Shown here: positions 49,352-60,147 of the stretch, piece after piece | How the letters are laid out: every line of letters starts with the position of its first letter | How positions within the stretch are numbered: the first letter of the stretch is position 1 | From: Polymyxa betae | Lineage: Eukaryota > Endomyxa > Phytomyxea > Plasmodiophorida > Plasmodiophoridae | Length of the DNA: 64,000 nt | Direction: 5' to 3' | NCBI GenBank assembly: GCA_003693705.1 | Contig: RBZT01000499.1 | Coordinates: 310,001 to 374,000 of the forward strand | Program-made: the position numbers and the translations under genes | The notes under the pieces: generated by a model | Seen by the model: only the letters and a program-made list of their open reading frames with translations | What the model was told of the DNA's origin: nothing | Database searches by the model: none

Positions 49352-50433
49352 ATGCAGAGAATTCTTGGGCGTCGTGGGCTGTCTGCACTGGCTGTTGCTT
49401 CTCCAATCGATGTGAAGGTCGGGGATGGAATTGCAAGGGTGGGATTATCCAAGAAGGATACCCGAAACGCCTTGGGACGGGATATGATCCGTTCATTGCG
49501 ATCTGCTGTCGCTGACATTGGAGCCGATTCCAGCATAATAGCCGTTGTTTTTTTCAGCTCGGTGCCAAAAGTATTCTGTGCTGGCGCCGATTTAAAAGTG
49601 ATATACATCACACTTCGCTGAAACTCGCTGCTTAATAGCATTTTTCTAGGAGAGAGTGACGATGACTGATGCTGAAGTGTCTCATTTCGTTTCCATTCTT
49701 CGACAATCCTTCGTTGAGATAGAGGTGCAATAGGTTTTGCTGCCAGAGAGTTTGAGTGCTTAATAATATGGCAGCAACTTCCAATGCCAACAATCGCTGC
49801 TTTGGATGGCGCAGCTCTTGGGGGAGGATTAGAGTTAGCATTGTCTTGCGACATTCGAGTCGGTGGTACTGGAGTATTGTTGGGGCTAGTTGAGACCAAA
49901 CTTGGAATAATTCCTGGGTACCAGTCCAAATCTGAATTGCTCGCTGGCATTTACACTACTCGTTTAGCGCTGGTGGGACACAACGACTTCCTCGTCTTAT
50001 TGGAATTCCAAAAGCCAAGGAGCTGATCTTCACTGGGAAGCGTCTGGACGGTGCCACAGCTTATAACTTAGGCAAAAAATTCTTTTCAGCATCATGCTTC
50101 CTGTGTAGTAATCCTATTTCTTTAGGGATTTTGAACCATTTCGTCGCTGAGGGATCGGCTTTTGATAAGAGCATGGAGATTGCGAAAGAGATCTCTCTAG
50201 GTGTACGTCGCTGTGTCCGTTTAATTCGATTTTTACGAATGCATCTGCTTTGACAGGCGCCTTTAGCTCTCCGTGCTGCCAAAACGGCCATCAATGAAGG
50301 CATCAACGTGGATATTGCAACAGGCATGATTATTGAGAAGCTCTGCTATGCCCAAGTGATTAAAACCGAGGACCGTTTAGAGGGCATTCGAGCCTTTGCA
50401 GAAAAGCGCACGCCCCAATATAAAGGACGTTAA
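49352..50433 (+). CDS. AUH: Methylglutaconyl-CoA hydratase / AU-binding enoyl-CoA hydratase
   Basis: A crotonase-fold enzyme of leucine breakdown, hydrating 3-methylglutaconyl-CoA to HMG-CoA in mitochondria. The start ATG 49352 gives a presequence-like [18 protein letters not shown]. Catalytic blocks after removing short introns: [34 protein letters not shown] and [10 protein letters not shown] (oxyanion-hole Ala/Gly region), then [20 protein letters not shown], with the catalytic Glu in VETK and the second acidic residue region [46 protein letters not shown] and [18 protein letters not shown] follow. The end [14 protein letters not shown] at 50433 matches AUH closely. About 280 residues. The intron between IIPG and AGGTQ is 50 nt. 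Confidence 0.93.
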
Positions 50434-50536
50434 CCCTTAATACACAATCCACACAATAGAACACCCAAATAAACAAATTGTGTCACTTTATCGCTACTCA
50501 CCGCGAATCAGTACAGTCGTCCGATTTCGTCTTCTG

Positions 50537-52118
50537 ATGCCGTACCAGAGACGAGTCTGGCTGGCGACCGTCCAGATCAGTCTCGTGGTGCTCGCTCAGG
50601 GTCTTGCCGAGCCCAGCGTTTTCAACTTTGCCTCGTCGGTGGCGGGCGCTAAAGTTCTGGCTTCCAGCAGCGGCATCTCAACGGCTCAGGCGAGAACGAA
50701 TCCTAACGAGAGGTGCTATGAAACTAACGCGATCTATAGGGATGTTTAGATCCTGATCCTGATCGTTATCTCTTGATAGAACGAAATAATAAACGGGTCG
50801 AATGGATTGTCATTCAGCTCAGCGAAGGTCTGCAAGATGTTTGTATTGTATTGGTGCTTAAATTGATTCGGTGCTAATAGATATAACGCCGAAGCGCATC
50901 GAGCTTCAAAATTCAGAGTACTATGCTACATCGCCGAGATTAATTGAGGTCAGCTTGATGGGATCTCGAACATTTAACCATTAATATATCCATGAAATTA
51001 GGTTTCAGCTAGCTCTCTTTGGCCTACAGATCAATGGGCCCTGCTGGGAGAACTAAAAGTTCACAAAACTCGGCAAATGCAATCGTTTCGGATAGAAACC
51101 GATAAACTATATAGGTTAGCTGATCTCTCTCGCCGCTCTAATTAGCTGAATCTGACAACAGGTATTTGAAGATAAGAGTTAAAGGTGCCCATGAGCCCTC
51201 TCGCTTATGCACATTGACGTCTTTCAAAGTTTTCGGAATTCCAGCTCTACAACCGGCCATGTATTTGCCTTCAAATAACCACTTCGCTGTCCATTCTAAG
51301 TGTGTTAGGTCACGTCTGGATGCTGCAGATGCTGGAATCGAACAGTTGGTATCTTTCAGCCATCGACTTCCAAATCTCCCACAACCGGTTTATTTAGAGA
51401 AAGAAGTCTGAGCTTAAAACATTTGCTGATTCGTTTCACCTCAAAATTGTCTACAGAACTCTTGCCCGATTCCGAGTTTTAACGCTGCCATGCTCTTGGA
51501 TTCCACTATAAAATCTGGCTCAATCGTAGCGCCGGTCCAGGCCGATTTGCGAGCTTTGTGGGATATTGAAGGTGCTGGTGGCGTCGGCTCACTGTTATCC
51601 ACATTCTGACATTTTTTCAATTCAGAATCTCGACCTTCAGAGAATGGTTCAATCTACTCAACACTGATGTCACGTTTGCAAACAATTGCTCGAAGACAAA
51701 AACTATCGCAATCTAACACGCAAGCTGTTTTGGAGCGTTCTCGACTCTCCCTATCACATTTAAAAGACCACATGACGTATCTAGACAGAAAAGCCATGCA
51801 AGTTGATGCAAAGGTTATTGAATAGTGAGCAAACTTTATCGCATCTGAAACTGTGCCTCTTTAGCAACGAAGCCATCTCCAAACACACAGCGATTTGCTT
51901 CAATTCTCGCAGCTACAGGTTCATTGCGATCTGTTAACTCGAGCTGTGCCAAGGTGCAATGAGAGAGTTTCCTTCGTATGTCTCTGGATCTGATAATGCC
52001 TAGGTTAGCAGAACGAGCTGAGCAGTTTGAGAGAGACTTAAACACTGTTATTTATCTTGCAATTGGAGCTGCTATCAGCTCTGCTGTGTTATTGAGTGCT
52101 CTGTTCTATAAATTCTAG
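50537..52118 (+). CDS. SUCO/SLP1-type SUN-like ER membrane protein
   Basis: The SUN-like family of SUCO (os/osteopotentia) and yeast SLP1, an ER protein involved in folding and protection of membrane proteins. The start ATG 50537 has a signal peptide (MPYQRRVWLATVQISLVVLA), then EPSVFNFASSVAGAKVLASS, a clear SLP1-type SUN start. Spliced exons give ILDPDPDRYLLIERNNKRVE, WIVIQLSEG, VDITPKRIELQNSEYYATSP, QMQSFRIDTDK and YLKIRVKGAHEPSRLCTLTS plus FKVFG, the full SUN core. A helical segment follows (SRLSLSHLKDHMTYLDRKA). The protein ends in a single transmembrane helix, VIYLAIGAAISSAVLLSALF, with TAG at 52116-52118. Many short introns; internal splice sites between 51420 and 51850 are approximate. 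Confidence 0.8.
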
Positions 52119-52186
52119 CGCTGTTCGTTCACTTTGACTGAGAATGTTTCTGGAGAAAGCTTTCCTCACAGGATCGATAGCAGTCT

Positions 52187-53217
52187 GTGTCTGTCGATCG
52201 TTATCCCAACTATGAGATGGTGCCGATCAGCTCCGGAACCAAGATAAATCGTTCTGAGGTCGAGCATTCAGCCTCACCTGTCAACATTATTGTTGATGTC
52301 TTCTGTCTAGCTGCTTCGAAATGTCAATCGATTCTTGAAAACGGATTATTCGTCGATGTCCGACCTTAGCGATGGTATGACATTTCCATGGTTTGATCGG
52401 GTCCAAATCTCAATTGATCAGGTGTGGCTTTCGCTCAGATTCTCCATGCCTGTCTTCCTGATCACTTGCCTCTTTGCAAAGTCAACTTCAACGTGAAAAA
52501 CAAACTACAAGCATTGAAAAACTTGAGTATTGTTGAGCAGACGTTGAGAAGCTCTGACTTGCTCAAGACCTGTCCTAGTAATTAGCATTCAACCTTCTCT
52601 ACTAATCATGTAACAATCTGTGTCAGAACATAAGATTGCTGCCCGATCGTCGTTGGAAATCTATCAGTTTCTAAGATGGTGTTGGACGTTAATGACCAAC
52701 AATTACAGTCATGTGGTTGTCCCATACAGGTATCTAACAGCAGCACATTTCTGCCTACCAATTTCTTACGTATACTCTCAGGGCAGACGAATGGCGAAAT
52801 GCCATCCAGCAAAGTACTACGGGTAGCTTGATCTGTAATATTTGGAAGGGATTCGCTCACTGATGCAGAGAAATTGGAGCATCCAGACCTTGGCCTCGAT
52901 TCGAGTGAGAATAACTTCAATTCAGAAACAGGCAGGTTGTGCAAGGAGTTAGAAGACGACATCATATCACGAATGTCTTCGTTGAAAACATCGTTGACGG
53001 AATTGAATAAGTTGAGATCGTATAACGACTTGCTCCGACATGATGTAGCCAAGCTCAGGGCAAGTGTTTGCTTTGGCTTGTTTGCCATTCTACATTACTG
53101 AGTTATATTCCTTAGGCTGCCTGTGAAGAACACGCTCGTCATCCGCTTGCTGTGAGGCTATTAGCATGTATCAGACCTCAAACGTCGGAAACACGAATTA
53201 TAAAGACCATTGGATAG
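52187..53217 (+). CDS. EB1-like microtubule plus-end protein (CH domain + EB homology)
   Basis: Spliced exons give an EB-family calponin-homology domain: LLRNVNRFLKTDYSSMSDLS, DGMTFPWFDR joined to ILHACLPDHLPLCKVNFNV, then LKNLSIVEQTLR and ARSSLEIYQFLRWCWTL. These follow EB1 blocks such as 'LLAWVN', 'CQLMDMLFP', 'LKKVKF', 'KNFKLLQ' and 'NLEFLQWFKKFF'. A coiled-coil/EBH segment follows (LNKLRSYNDLLRHDVAKLR). A GC-AG intron (gcaagt...ttag) joins KLR to AACEEHARHPLAV, ending at TAG 53215-53217. About 270 residues. The first coding exon and start codon are not resolved; the region around 52143-52240 holds candidates. No C-terminal EEY/F tail is present. EB proteins bind growing microtubule ends. 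Confidence 0.6.
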
Positions 53218-53405
53218 GATTTAATTCTTGTGAATGTCTAAAACCCATAATCGATTGAAGAGATGTAACTAGCCTTACAAATACAATATGAAGAAGTCGA
53301 AGAATAAAAACGAATATGCAGGATGTTGTGGTTGCAACAATTCTTCCAGAATGGATTTCAATTGCGAGGCAAAATCTACTTACTGGCCGCATTTACATAT
53401 CTGTC

Positions 53406-54498
53406 ATGAGTGACGATGACTTTCTTGAGCTTTTCAGCAACTTCCTTACTAGTATTCGCATCCATGATGTCGGCGACTCCAAGCGGCATGCAATACTGCA
53501 TGAAGCCGAGGGAGCTCTGTGCTCGATAATGTCCAACAACGGCATCGTTGCATCGCTGGAGAAACAGCCAAGCCGAGCTTCGGGTTCGGATGGGAGTATC
53601 AGCGATAGCGATCGACGTGTTTTGGAGAAAATCGGAAGGGCAATTCTAACAGAACATCCCGATCACCTGAAAATGAGAGAGATATTGGAATTATTAGACG
53701 GAGATAAAGATGGGTTCGTTATGATTGGCGCCGACAATCTGTTTTTCTAATGTGTGTCAAGGAGGATTAGTGCAACCGATTTGCAGAATGGGCTCAAAAT
53801 TCACATGAACACCGAGGTAGTTATCGAAACCTGTTCTGGATGCGATTAGACTTTGAACAACCTTAGTTGTCAATGAATCAAATTGAAAGCATGATCGAGC
53901 TGTTTGATAAAAATCGCACAGGAAAATTGCACTACTTTCAACTGGTTCAATTATTACAGGTCAGTTCTGTCTTGTCTTTATTCTCAGCATTTATTCATGC
54001 AATTAGATCGCCATGCAAAATGCCATTGAAGATGAAGATAAGATTATCCATACTCCAAGACCGTCGTTTCTTGCTAACGAACGCGAACTCCTGGATCAAA
54101 TTGGTGCCTATGTTGATTCTAGTCCACATGCAGGTTTAATCAAGGATCTGTTCTTTCATCTATCGAAAACCTATGCACATTTAGTGACTTCTCATGAATT
54201 ACTCGAGTTCTGTCGTCGTTCTGGTATAAGATCCGCAACGTATGGATTGGTTGGATTCGTGACTTTAATTTAATCGTAGTTTAGTCAGGAATTGGTCGAC
54301 CGTATAGTAGAGCATTTCAATCCCAGAAGCAATGGTTCCAGCATCCATGCACTATCATATGCTCAATTTGCAAGATTATGTTCGGAGAGCGCTAACAGGA
54401 ATTTCAAAACGGCCCCCGAGATCGACAACCCAGCTATTTGCCCTTCAGCTGAAGAGAATCTTTCCAATCGCATCATCCGTGATGAAGCGATCTTATAG
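53406..54498 (+). CDS. EF-hand protein, unknown family
   Basis: Start ATG 53406 (MSDDDFLELFSNFLTSIRIH; upstream frame open). A helical region is followed by ILTEHPDHLKMREILELLDG. An intron from about 53712 to 53761 joins into a complete EF-hand loop DGDKDGRISATD, with Ca ligands at 1, 3, 5 and 12. The next exon gives a second loop, DKNRTGKLHYFQ, weaker at position 12. After another intron: ANERELLDQIGAYVDSS, LIKDLFFHLSKTYAHLVTSH and a final helical part to TAG 54496-54498, across an intron near 54215-54285. About 310 residues. Composition is like EF-hand adaptor proteins, but no family was recognised. Intron borders are approximate. It is in tandem after the EB1-like gene. Confidence 0.5.
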
Positions 54499-54683
54499 TC
54501 CATCAATGTAAAAAAATCCGATTTTCAAACGAGATTAAACAGTCTACGAATCAAATAGGCGAGAAACTTCAGTCAAGGAAGCGCAATATTGATGGATCGG
54601 CAAAATGGTCTCTCCTATTTGGGATTGTTCAAGTCTTAATAGGTGTTAAACCAGAGTCAAGTCGTCGTCAAGACTCCAGTGAC

Positions 54684-55790
54684 ATGACAGATCACGATCC
54701 ATTTCATATCAATTATTGTCCAAGGCGAGGTCGTTATCTCGTGGCTGCCGAACGCCTCTCAGTCGGTCATGCGATCTGCTCGGGGACACCGATTGCCAGG
54801 GCATTGTCAATCAGCAATGTCAGAACAAGATGTCATAACTGCTGGTCGCCGCTTCAGAGCACATTACGCTGCTCGTCGTGCCATTTTGCCCATTACTGCT
54901 CTGTCAGCTGTCAAAAGGCGTCATGGGCTCAGCATAAAAACGAATGTCTTGTGATCAAGCACGTCTGTATTCCTCGCCAGGTTCAGCCGACGCCATCATT
55001 GTTAGTTCTGTTCAATACTATATTGCAACAACCTTCCGATCCTCTTTCAAATATGGTGTCCAACTGGGAGTTGATTCCAGAGAAAAGAAAAGCAGAATTT
55101 ATGCAAATGGCTGTTTTGTTGAATGAGATGCTAAACGCTGTTCAAGATTTCCATCATGCTCACTCGTTGAAATCTTTAGCACAGCTTTTTGCCAGACATC
55201 ACGTCAATTCTTTCACCATTACTGATGGCGAAATGCAGCCGATCGGTATCGGAATCTATCCCTATCCGATGCATCTGCTCAATCATTCCTGCCGACCAAA
55301 TGCTGTTGTTGTTTTCGAGCAGTCCAACTCCAGAGCGATTGTCAAAGCCTCGCGCGTCATCAATCCCAATGAAGAGATTACAATAGCCTATTGTGATGTG
55401 ATTAGGGAAATGGCTCAACGGCATCCAGAGCTTCTTGAACAATATGGCTTTGAATGCTCATGTAAAGGACCCGAGGATACTGACCTGCTACGTTCATCTG
55501 TAAAATTGCAGGGCAGGTTTTTAGAGATGCTTGATGCTGAAGATCACGATGCGGCTGAGCAAATCTTATCGTCAATTCAAGCTGAAAAGATCTATCAATA
55601 TGCTCGCATCCAGTTGGGTCTTCATTTTCTAAAGTTGGGGAAATTACGATTGTTCCTGAGGCGTCCGGGAGCAAAACCATGTTTAGATCGCGCTCTCTCC
55701 ATTCTTCGCAAGCTCCTGGTATCTGATGATCCAGTTCTGGCTGAGGCTGAGCAGCTATACCAAGAAGCGTCGTATCAACCAGATCGATGA
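54684..55790 (+). CDS. SMYD-family SET/MYND lysine methyltransferase
   Basis: A single exon of 368 codons from ATG 54684 (MTDHDPFHINYCPRRGRYL) to TGA 55788-55790. A SET domain split by a MYND finger, the SMYD layout: RYLVAAERLSVGHAICSGTP, then the MYND zinc finger (CHNCWSPLQSTLRCSSCHFA followed by HYCSVSCQKASWAQHKNEC). The SET-I and SET core come next, with GIGIYPYPMHLLNHSCRPNA (NHSC = cofactor/catalytic loop) and INPNEEITIAYCDV. The post-SET cysteines are FECSCKGPED. The C-terminal helical repeat part is shorter than in animal SMYD1-3. Substrates of SMYD enzymes include histones and many cytosolic proteins; the target here is unknown. Intron-free, unlike its neighbours. Confidence 0.9.
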   Translation: MTDHDPFHINYCPRRGRYLVAAERLSVGHAICSGTPIARALSISNVRTRCHNCWSPLQSTLRCSSCHFAHYCSVSCQKASWAQHKNECLVIKHVCIPRQVQPTPSLLVLFNTILQQPSDPLSNMVSNWELIPEKRKAEFMQMAVLLNEMLNAVQDFHHAHSLKSLAQLFARHHVNSFTITDGEMQPIGIGIYPYPMHLLNHSCRPNAVVVFEQSNSRAIVKASRVINPNEEITIAYCDVIREMAQRHPELLEQYGFECSCKGPEDTDLLRSSVKLQGRFLEMLDAEDHDAAEQILSSIQAEKIYQYARIQLGLHFLKLGKLRLFLRRPGAKPCLDRALSILRKLLVSDDPVLAEAEQLYQEASYQPDR

Positions 55791-55953
55791 ACCGCTTCAT
55801 GTACCAACTTTGATAAACGTCAGATTGCTCGGTTGGCCGTTTAGCGACCATGGCTTAGATTTCTACACCGCAAACCTCTACATCTCTGTGGTCATTATGA
55901 AGGGCTAACAACATGCTCATACAGATGTGAGTTTGGCAGCGCAGAATTTCAGA

Positions 55954-58900
55954 ATGTCCAAATGGCGAGACGAGGTCATTTCAGCTCTGCATGGTCGAAG
56001 GCCGACCTGCTGTCAATGCGATGATAGGACGTCGTCGTCCTGCCTGGATCGCATCGCGCAGCGTTTACCCTCGTCCAGACCTATCTCAATTCGTGAGCTA
56101 ATCATTGGGGCTGTCTCTGTGCAAGTAACATCCATACTCGCTGGATTCTGCTTTTGTCATTGATTGTCAACTAGAGTGGAACACTCAGCCGATTTTTAAT
56201 CTGCAAAATCGGATTCGAACCTCGTTATGGTTGTCCAACGATATTTGATGATTCAGGCGTTGTCTTAGCTGCATTAACTTCCACCGATCTCTCTTTATAT
56301 GACCAATGGCTGGTTATTTCAATCTGGAATTTCTTCGTTATCGGTAACAAATTTTATCTAGAGGTAGAATTGCAGAATTCCGTTGTGATCGCGGTAACAC
56401 TGCTTAGATCGATTGCCAGTCAGCTTGGCCTTTATTTTGCGAATCGAAATCTCGTCCTGCCTCATTACGTCCGGATGCTGTATCTTTATCAGAATGTGAA
56501 TCTTTGCTGTCTGGTAATTCTCATGTCTCGGTTCGATTCAAAGTGTCTGCTATCAGTGCCGCTTTCCCAGGCGACCAACTGTTCATCGTTGATGTCACCT
56601 GTGTGAAAAACCCAGCCTCTGCATGTTTCATTGTTTTTGCCAAAGAGCATATTCACTTCCATCCGTTTATTCGGGTAGGATGCAGCTACATCGCATCATT
56701 TCTCCGGTTGAAAATCATCCAAGACGCTAAACAAGTCACTCGACCTGTACTGCTGCTTACCTCCCTCTCAGCCATTCATCTCATCTCTGAGCTCAGATTC
56801 GATTTGAAGCTCTGTAATTCCCAATCGCAGCTAGTGCCGCATTCTGTCGTTAATTACGAAGGCGTTATAACTGGGCAGCTTATGGATGGCGTCTTCCAAT
56901 TGGATCACAATATCAATGTCTATTTCACACACGCTCGTCTTCATTGGCTTCGAGCTGGAATCGGTTTGCGGAAAGGCGTTCATCTAAGGCTGTTTAATGT
57001 CCATGTGGTGTATACTGGCCCCGATATGATTGACCTAGCTCTATGTACATATAGCAGTGTGGAATTTGTTAAGCTATCTGCCAGCATGGACAGTTGCCTT
57101 CCATGGGAAAATCCGGCCATTGCCTATTGGTGTAATCGGCTCAATCTGCCACATACTATACTGCTTTGCCGAACGCTGATGACTTTGAAGAAGAAATTTC
57201 GCCGTCGGATTTCCAGCTCCCAACTTCTTCAAGGCTCTGAATCCTGTCAATGTCTCGACCTGCTGTTTGATGAAACTTGTGCTCTCAGCTTTAAGCGCTC
57301 CATCTACTGCGAATTTCTCGATCATGAACACTGCTCGCTGGTTCCTCACCCGAGCTTAATTTTATATCGTCCTCTGCGTTCAGTGCGAAAAATTGCAGAA
57401 TTGGTCGACTATTACCAAGCTGATATGGTCTCTGTTGGACCAGATCGAGTTTTTATGAGCTCTGGCCAGGAGATATTAGCAGCAATGTTTTCAGCGGATA
57501 GTACATTCGGAACACTGATGGTTTCTGACGATAAACAATTTTCTGTGAGATGCTTCATGGATGGCCTTCAACTACACGATCTTAGAAGGCCGTTTGTGTC
57601 GAAGGATTTCGCCATTGTCAACGATTCTGCAGAACTTACTTATATCGAGCTGTCACTTGAAAGTTGTCAATTTGTTGGGCAGAATAGTCCTTCACCCGCC
57701 CGCGCTGATCGTCTCAATGTACGCGGCCGTGTTCTACAAGTCATTCCTGCAGCTGTTAAGGCCAGCGTCGTAGCGTCATCACAATCGTTTAGTGCTCTTG
57801 TTGAACTGACAAATCGGGCATCAGCTCTCTTTGTATTCAAAGGCGATGCTTCTGCCTTAGAATCAACAATCTCTATTAACTGTTTTTATAACTTTCGCAA
57901 TATCGTCCCGTCGTCGGCGGATTCGTGCCCAACGTTCATTCTGGATAATTTTAGTGAGATCGATCTGCTTAGCTATGAAGACTCCGAATTCGATTCAATC
58001 GATAATATCGTGTCGCTTGATCTCAGCACGGACCCGGTACATTCCATCATCTCAATAAGCGGCATTGTAATGGCGAAAAACGTTGTTTCCGTCCCTGGTT
58101 CAGAGCGACACCAAATCAAACTACATCTGACTCTTCGAAGTGAATATTCACCTCACACTGTGGATGCTTTCTTGCCTCTCGACCGAAGACGAATGCCTCT
58201 GGGAATCTTGGTTGGACGTAAGATCCACCTTCATCGTATAGCGCGATGCGTTGTTTCGTCTGGCAGCCTATGCTTATTCGGTTCTGCTGAAACCGTCGTC
58301 AGAGTTCCTGCTCAGCCTCTGATTATGCCTCTACCAACGTGCTCCTCCTCCGTTCCGCTTTCTACTCTTTCTTCGCTTAAAGGATCCTGCACAGCGCGGA
58401 TTTCTGGGATGGTCCGACGCGTTCATGTTCGCTTGATTTCTGTTGTTTCGATGACGTTGCATTGGTCATGTCCATGCTGTAACAGCTGTGTGCTGTCGCC
58501 ATTTGACCGTTGCCTATCCACTGGAGGTCGAGTTACAGCTCGGTTAACCTGCAAATTGACAGCTATGGTGGACGATGGGACAGCTGAGGCTTCTCTCAGC
58601 TGTTCGAAGAATCAGCACTCCATGCCATTGCTACCTGCAAACATGATAGAGTATCTACCGCGCCTAAGGCATCTCGCTGATAAGACTGGTGTGTTTTATT
58701 ACGAGAGGGGGAAGACGCTACCCCCTGAATGCCTCACCATCGAACAAATTTTGAATGAAAGCTTACAACGGACGGCGACATTTCGAGTTTTGGCCAAAGC
58801 AAGAATGCCCGGGAGATTCATTGAGAATGACAAATTTGAAATCTCTGCCAAGCCGAAGGAGACGAGCGTAGCTTTTGGCAAAACTTCATTAGTTACGAGT

Positions 58901-59008
58901 TCTTTGCCCAGGCTTATTCTGTCTCCTGTGCTAATTGAGCGAGTGTCAGCTAAAGAAGAACTCAATCAACTTTTATCCAAGCTGTCGCAGGAAACTCTGA
59001 ATCCTTGA
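55954..59008 (+). CDS. CTC1: CST complex subunit CTC1 (telomere maintenance)
   Basis: A large OB-fold protein that, with STN1 and TEN1, binds single-stranded telomeric DNA and recruits DNA polymerase alpha-primase. Exon 1 from ATG 55954 (MSKWRDEVISALHGRRPTC) leads to an exon with GCPTIFDDSGVVLAALTSTD and WLVISIWNFFVIGNKFYLEV, equal to the CTC1 OB-fold block 'LYVRDNTG...FPRW..L'. A main exon of over 800 codons contains NYEGVITGQLMDGVFQLDHN, LRAGIGLRKGVHLRLFNVHV, and later MPLGILVGRKIHLHRIARCV. The C-terminal zinc-ribbon OB fold is SLKGSCTARISGMVRRVHVR, then WSCPCCNSC and MVDDGTAEASLSC, closely following human CTC1 (W-x-C-x2-C, 'VEDGTAEA'). About 960 residues. The first splice junctions (56126 to 56410) are approximate, and one may be a very short intron. 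Confidence 0.88.
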
Positions 59009-59046
59009 TTACTCATTGTATATAATTAAGTTCTTCGTGATTTTTT

Positions 59047-60147
59047 TTACAATAATCTGCTACCGTACTGTCGTAATGCGAACTTGGCCATTCCTTGAGA
59101 AGGCGTCATTGTCACTTTGGCCAGCTTATATGGGACATTGAACTGCATCAGATACTGCTCAAACTTTTGACAGAACGACTTTTGCTTCCACAACGATCCA
59201 ACCAGCACTAACGGATGAGGTTGCTTGATGTCGGTCCATCCCATTTTCCTGGCAACATTCCGCACTGTGAGCGCCAACTGTTTTACTTCTTCATCGATAA
59301 TGATCGTTGCAACAGGATCAGCCTGATCGTAAGCTGAGAAAACGATCGGGGCCAGGCCTGCAACATCGCTCCATTCACGTCCGCCATTTTTATACCTCCA
59401 AGGGATCACATTGGACTTGAATGAGTTAGGTAGCCATCCAAGATGGTTTTCGATCAGGGGTTGCAACAAGGTCGGCGGCCCACGACCATCAACCGCTTCG
59501 CAACAAGCTACCAGAGCGCGATTCCCGAGAGCGTGACCAGATCCAAAGCTTCCAAGTAAGGGTCCCCAGCCTCCAGCCGACTCTTGGCGGTCATTATCAA
59601 CGGCCATGCTACGACTTCCATCAGCGAAAGGAACGAAATGTTTGAGGTTGATACCAGTTTGAGCCAGTTCCTGCAATCAGAGCGAAACCTGACTACAAAT
59701 TCCTTTAAAAGTCTGTATCGAGAACATCAGGCATGTTGTCTTACCATGACGCCATCGGTACCAGACATGATAGCTGCGATCACGTCATTGTAAACCTGAT
59801 TGTCAAATCAGCATACGCCGGCTAATCCGAGCCATTCGGACCTCAATCATAGCATCAGGGAATCTTTCTTGAATCCAGGCTTTGATCCGTTCCGAATCGT
59901 TTTTGCTGGATACGCCACTGATTCCAGCAGCGATATATACAACCTCAGTATTGCTGTCGACATGACCCAAGGCCTCCTCAATGACATTGAGGATCGCATT
60001 ACGAGCGTTCTCCTCGCCGACGGAATGCGAGTTGCTGGCATCGCCTTGTGTCTCGTAAAGGATTTGACCGGTTTCGGCATCCACCAAGGTTATCTTAGTG
60101 GAACTGCCACCACCATCGATTCCAATGCAGATCCTGCGTGGTGACAT
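59047..60147 (-). CDS. NAGK: N-acetylglucosamine kinase
   Basis: A sugar kinase of the BadF/BadG/BcrA ATPase (ASKHA) superfamily that phosphorylates GlcNAc in the salvage pathway. Exon 1 from ATG 60147 (MSPRRICIGIDGGGSSTKIT) carries the phosphate-1 loop DGGGSSTK, then the second block EVVYIAAGISGV and a short intron near 59815-59790. The phosphate-2 region NDVIAAIMSGTDGVM follows; after another intron comes the sugar-binding motif GGWGPLLGSFGSGHALG. PLVLVGSLWKQKSFCQKFEQ near the C-terminus is the adenosine motif. TAA is at 59047. About 340 residues, normal for NAGK. Convergent with CTC1, about 38 bp apart. Confidence 0.92.

Noticed and set aside
56200-56220. A B-box-like TTCGAACC (reverse strand) suggesting a tRNA
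   Set aside because: It lies in a coding exon of CTC1, and no tRNA arms can be formed around it.
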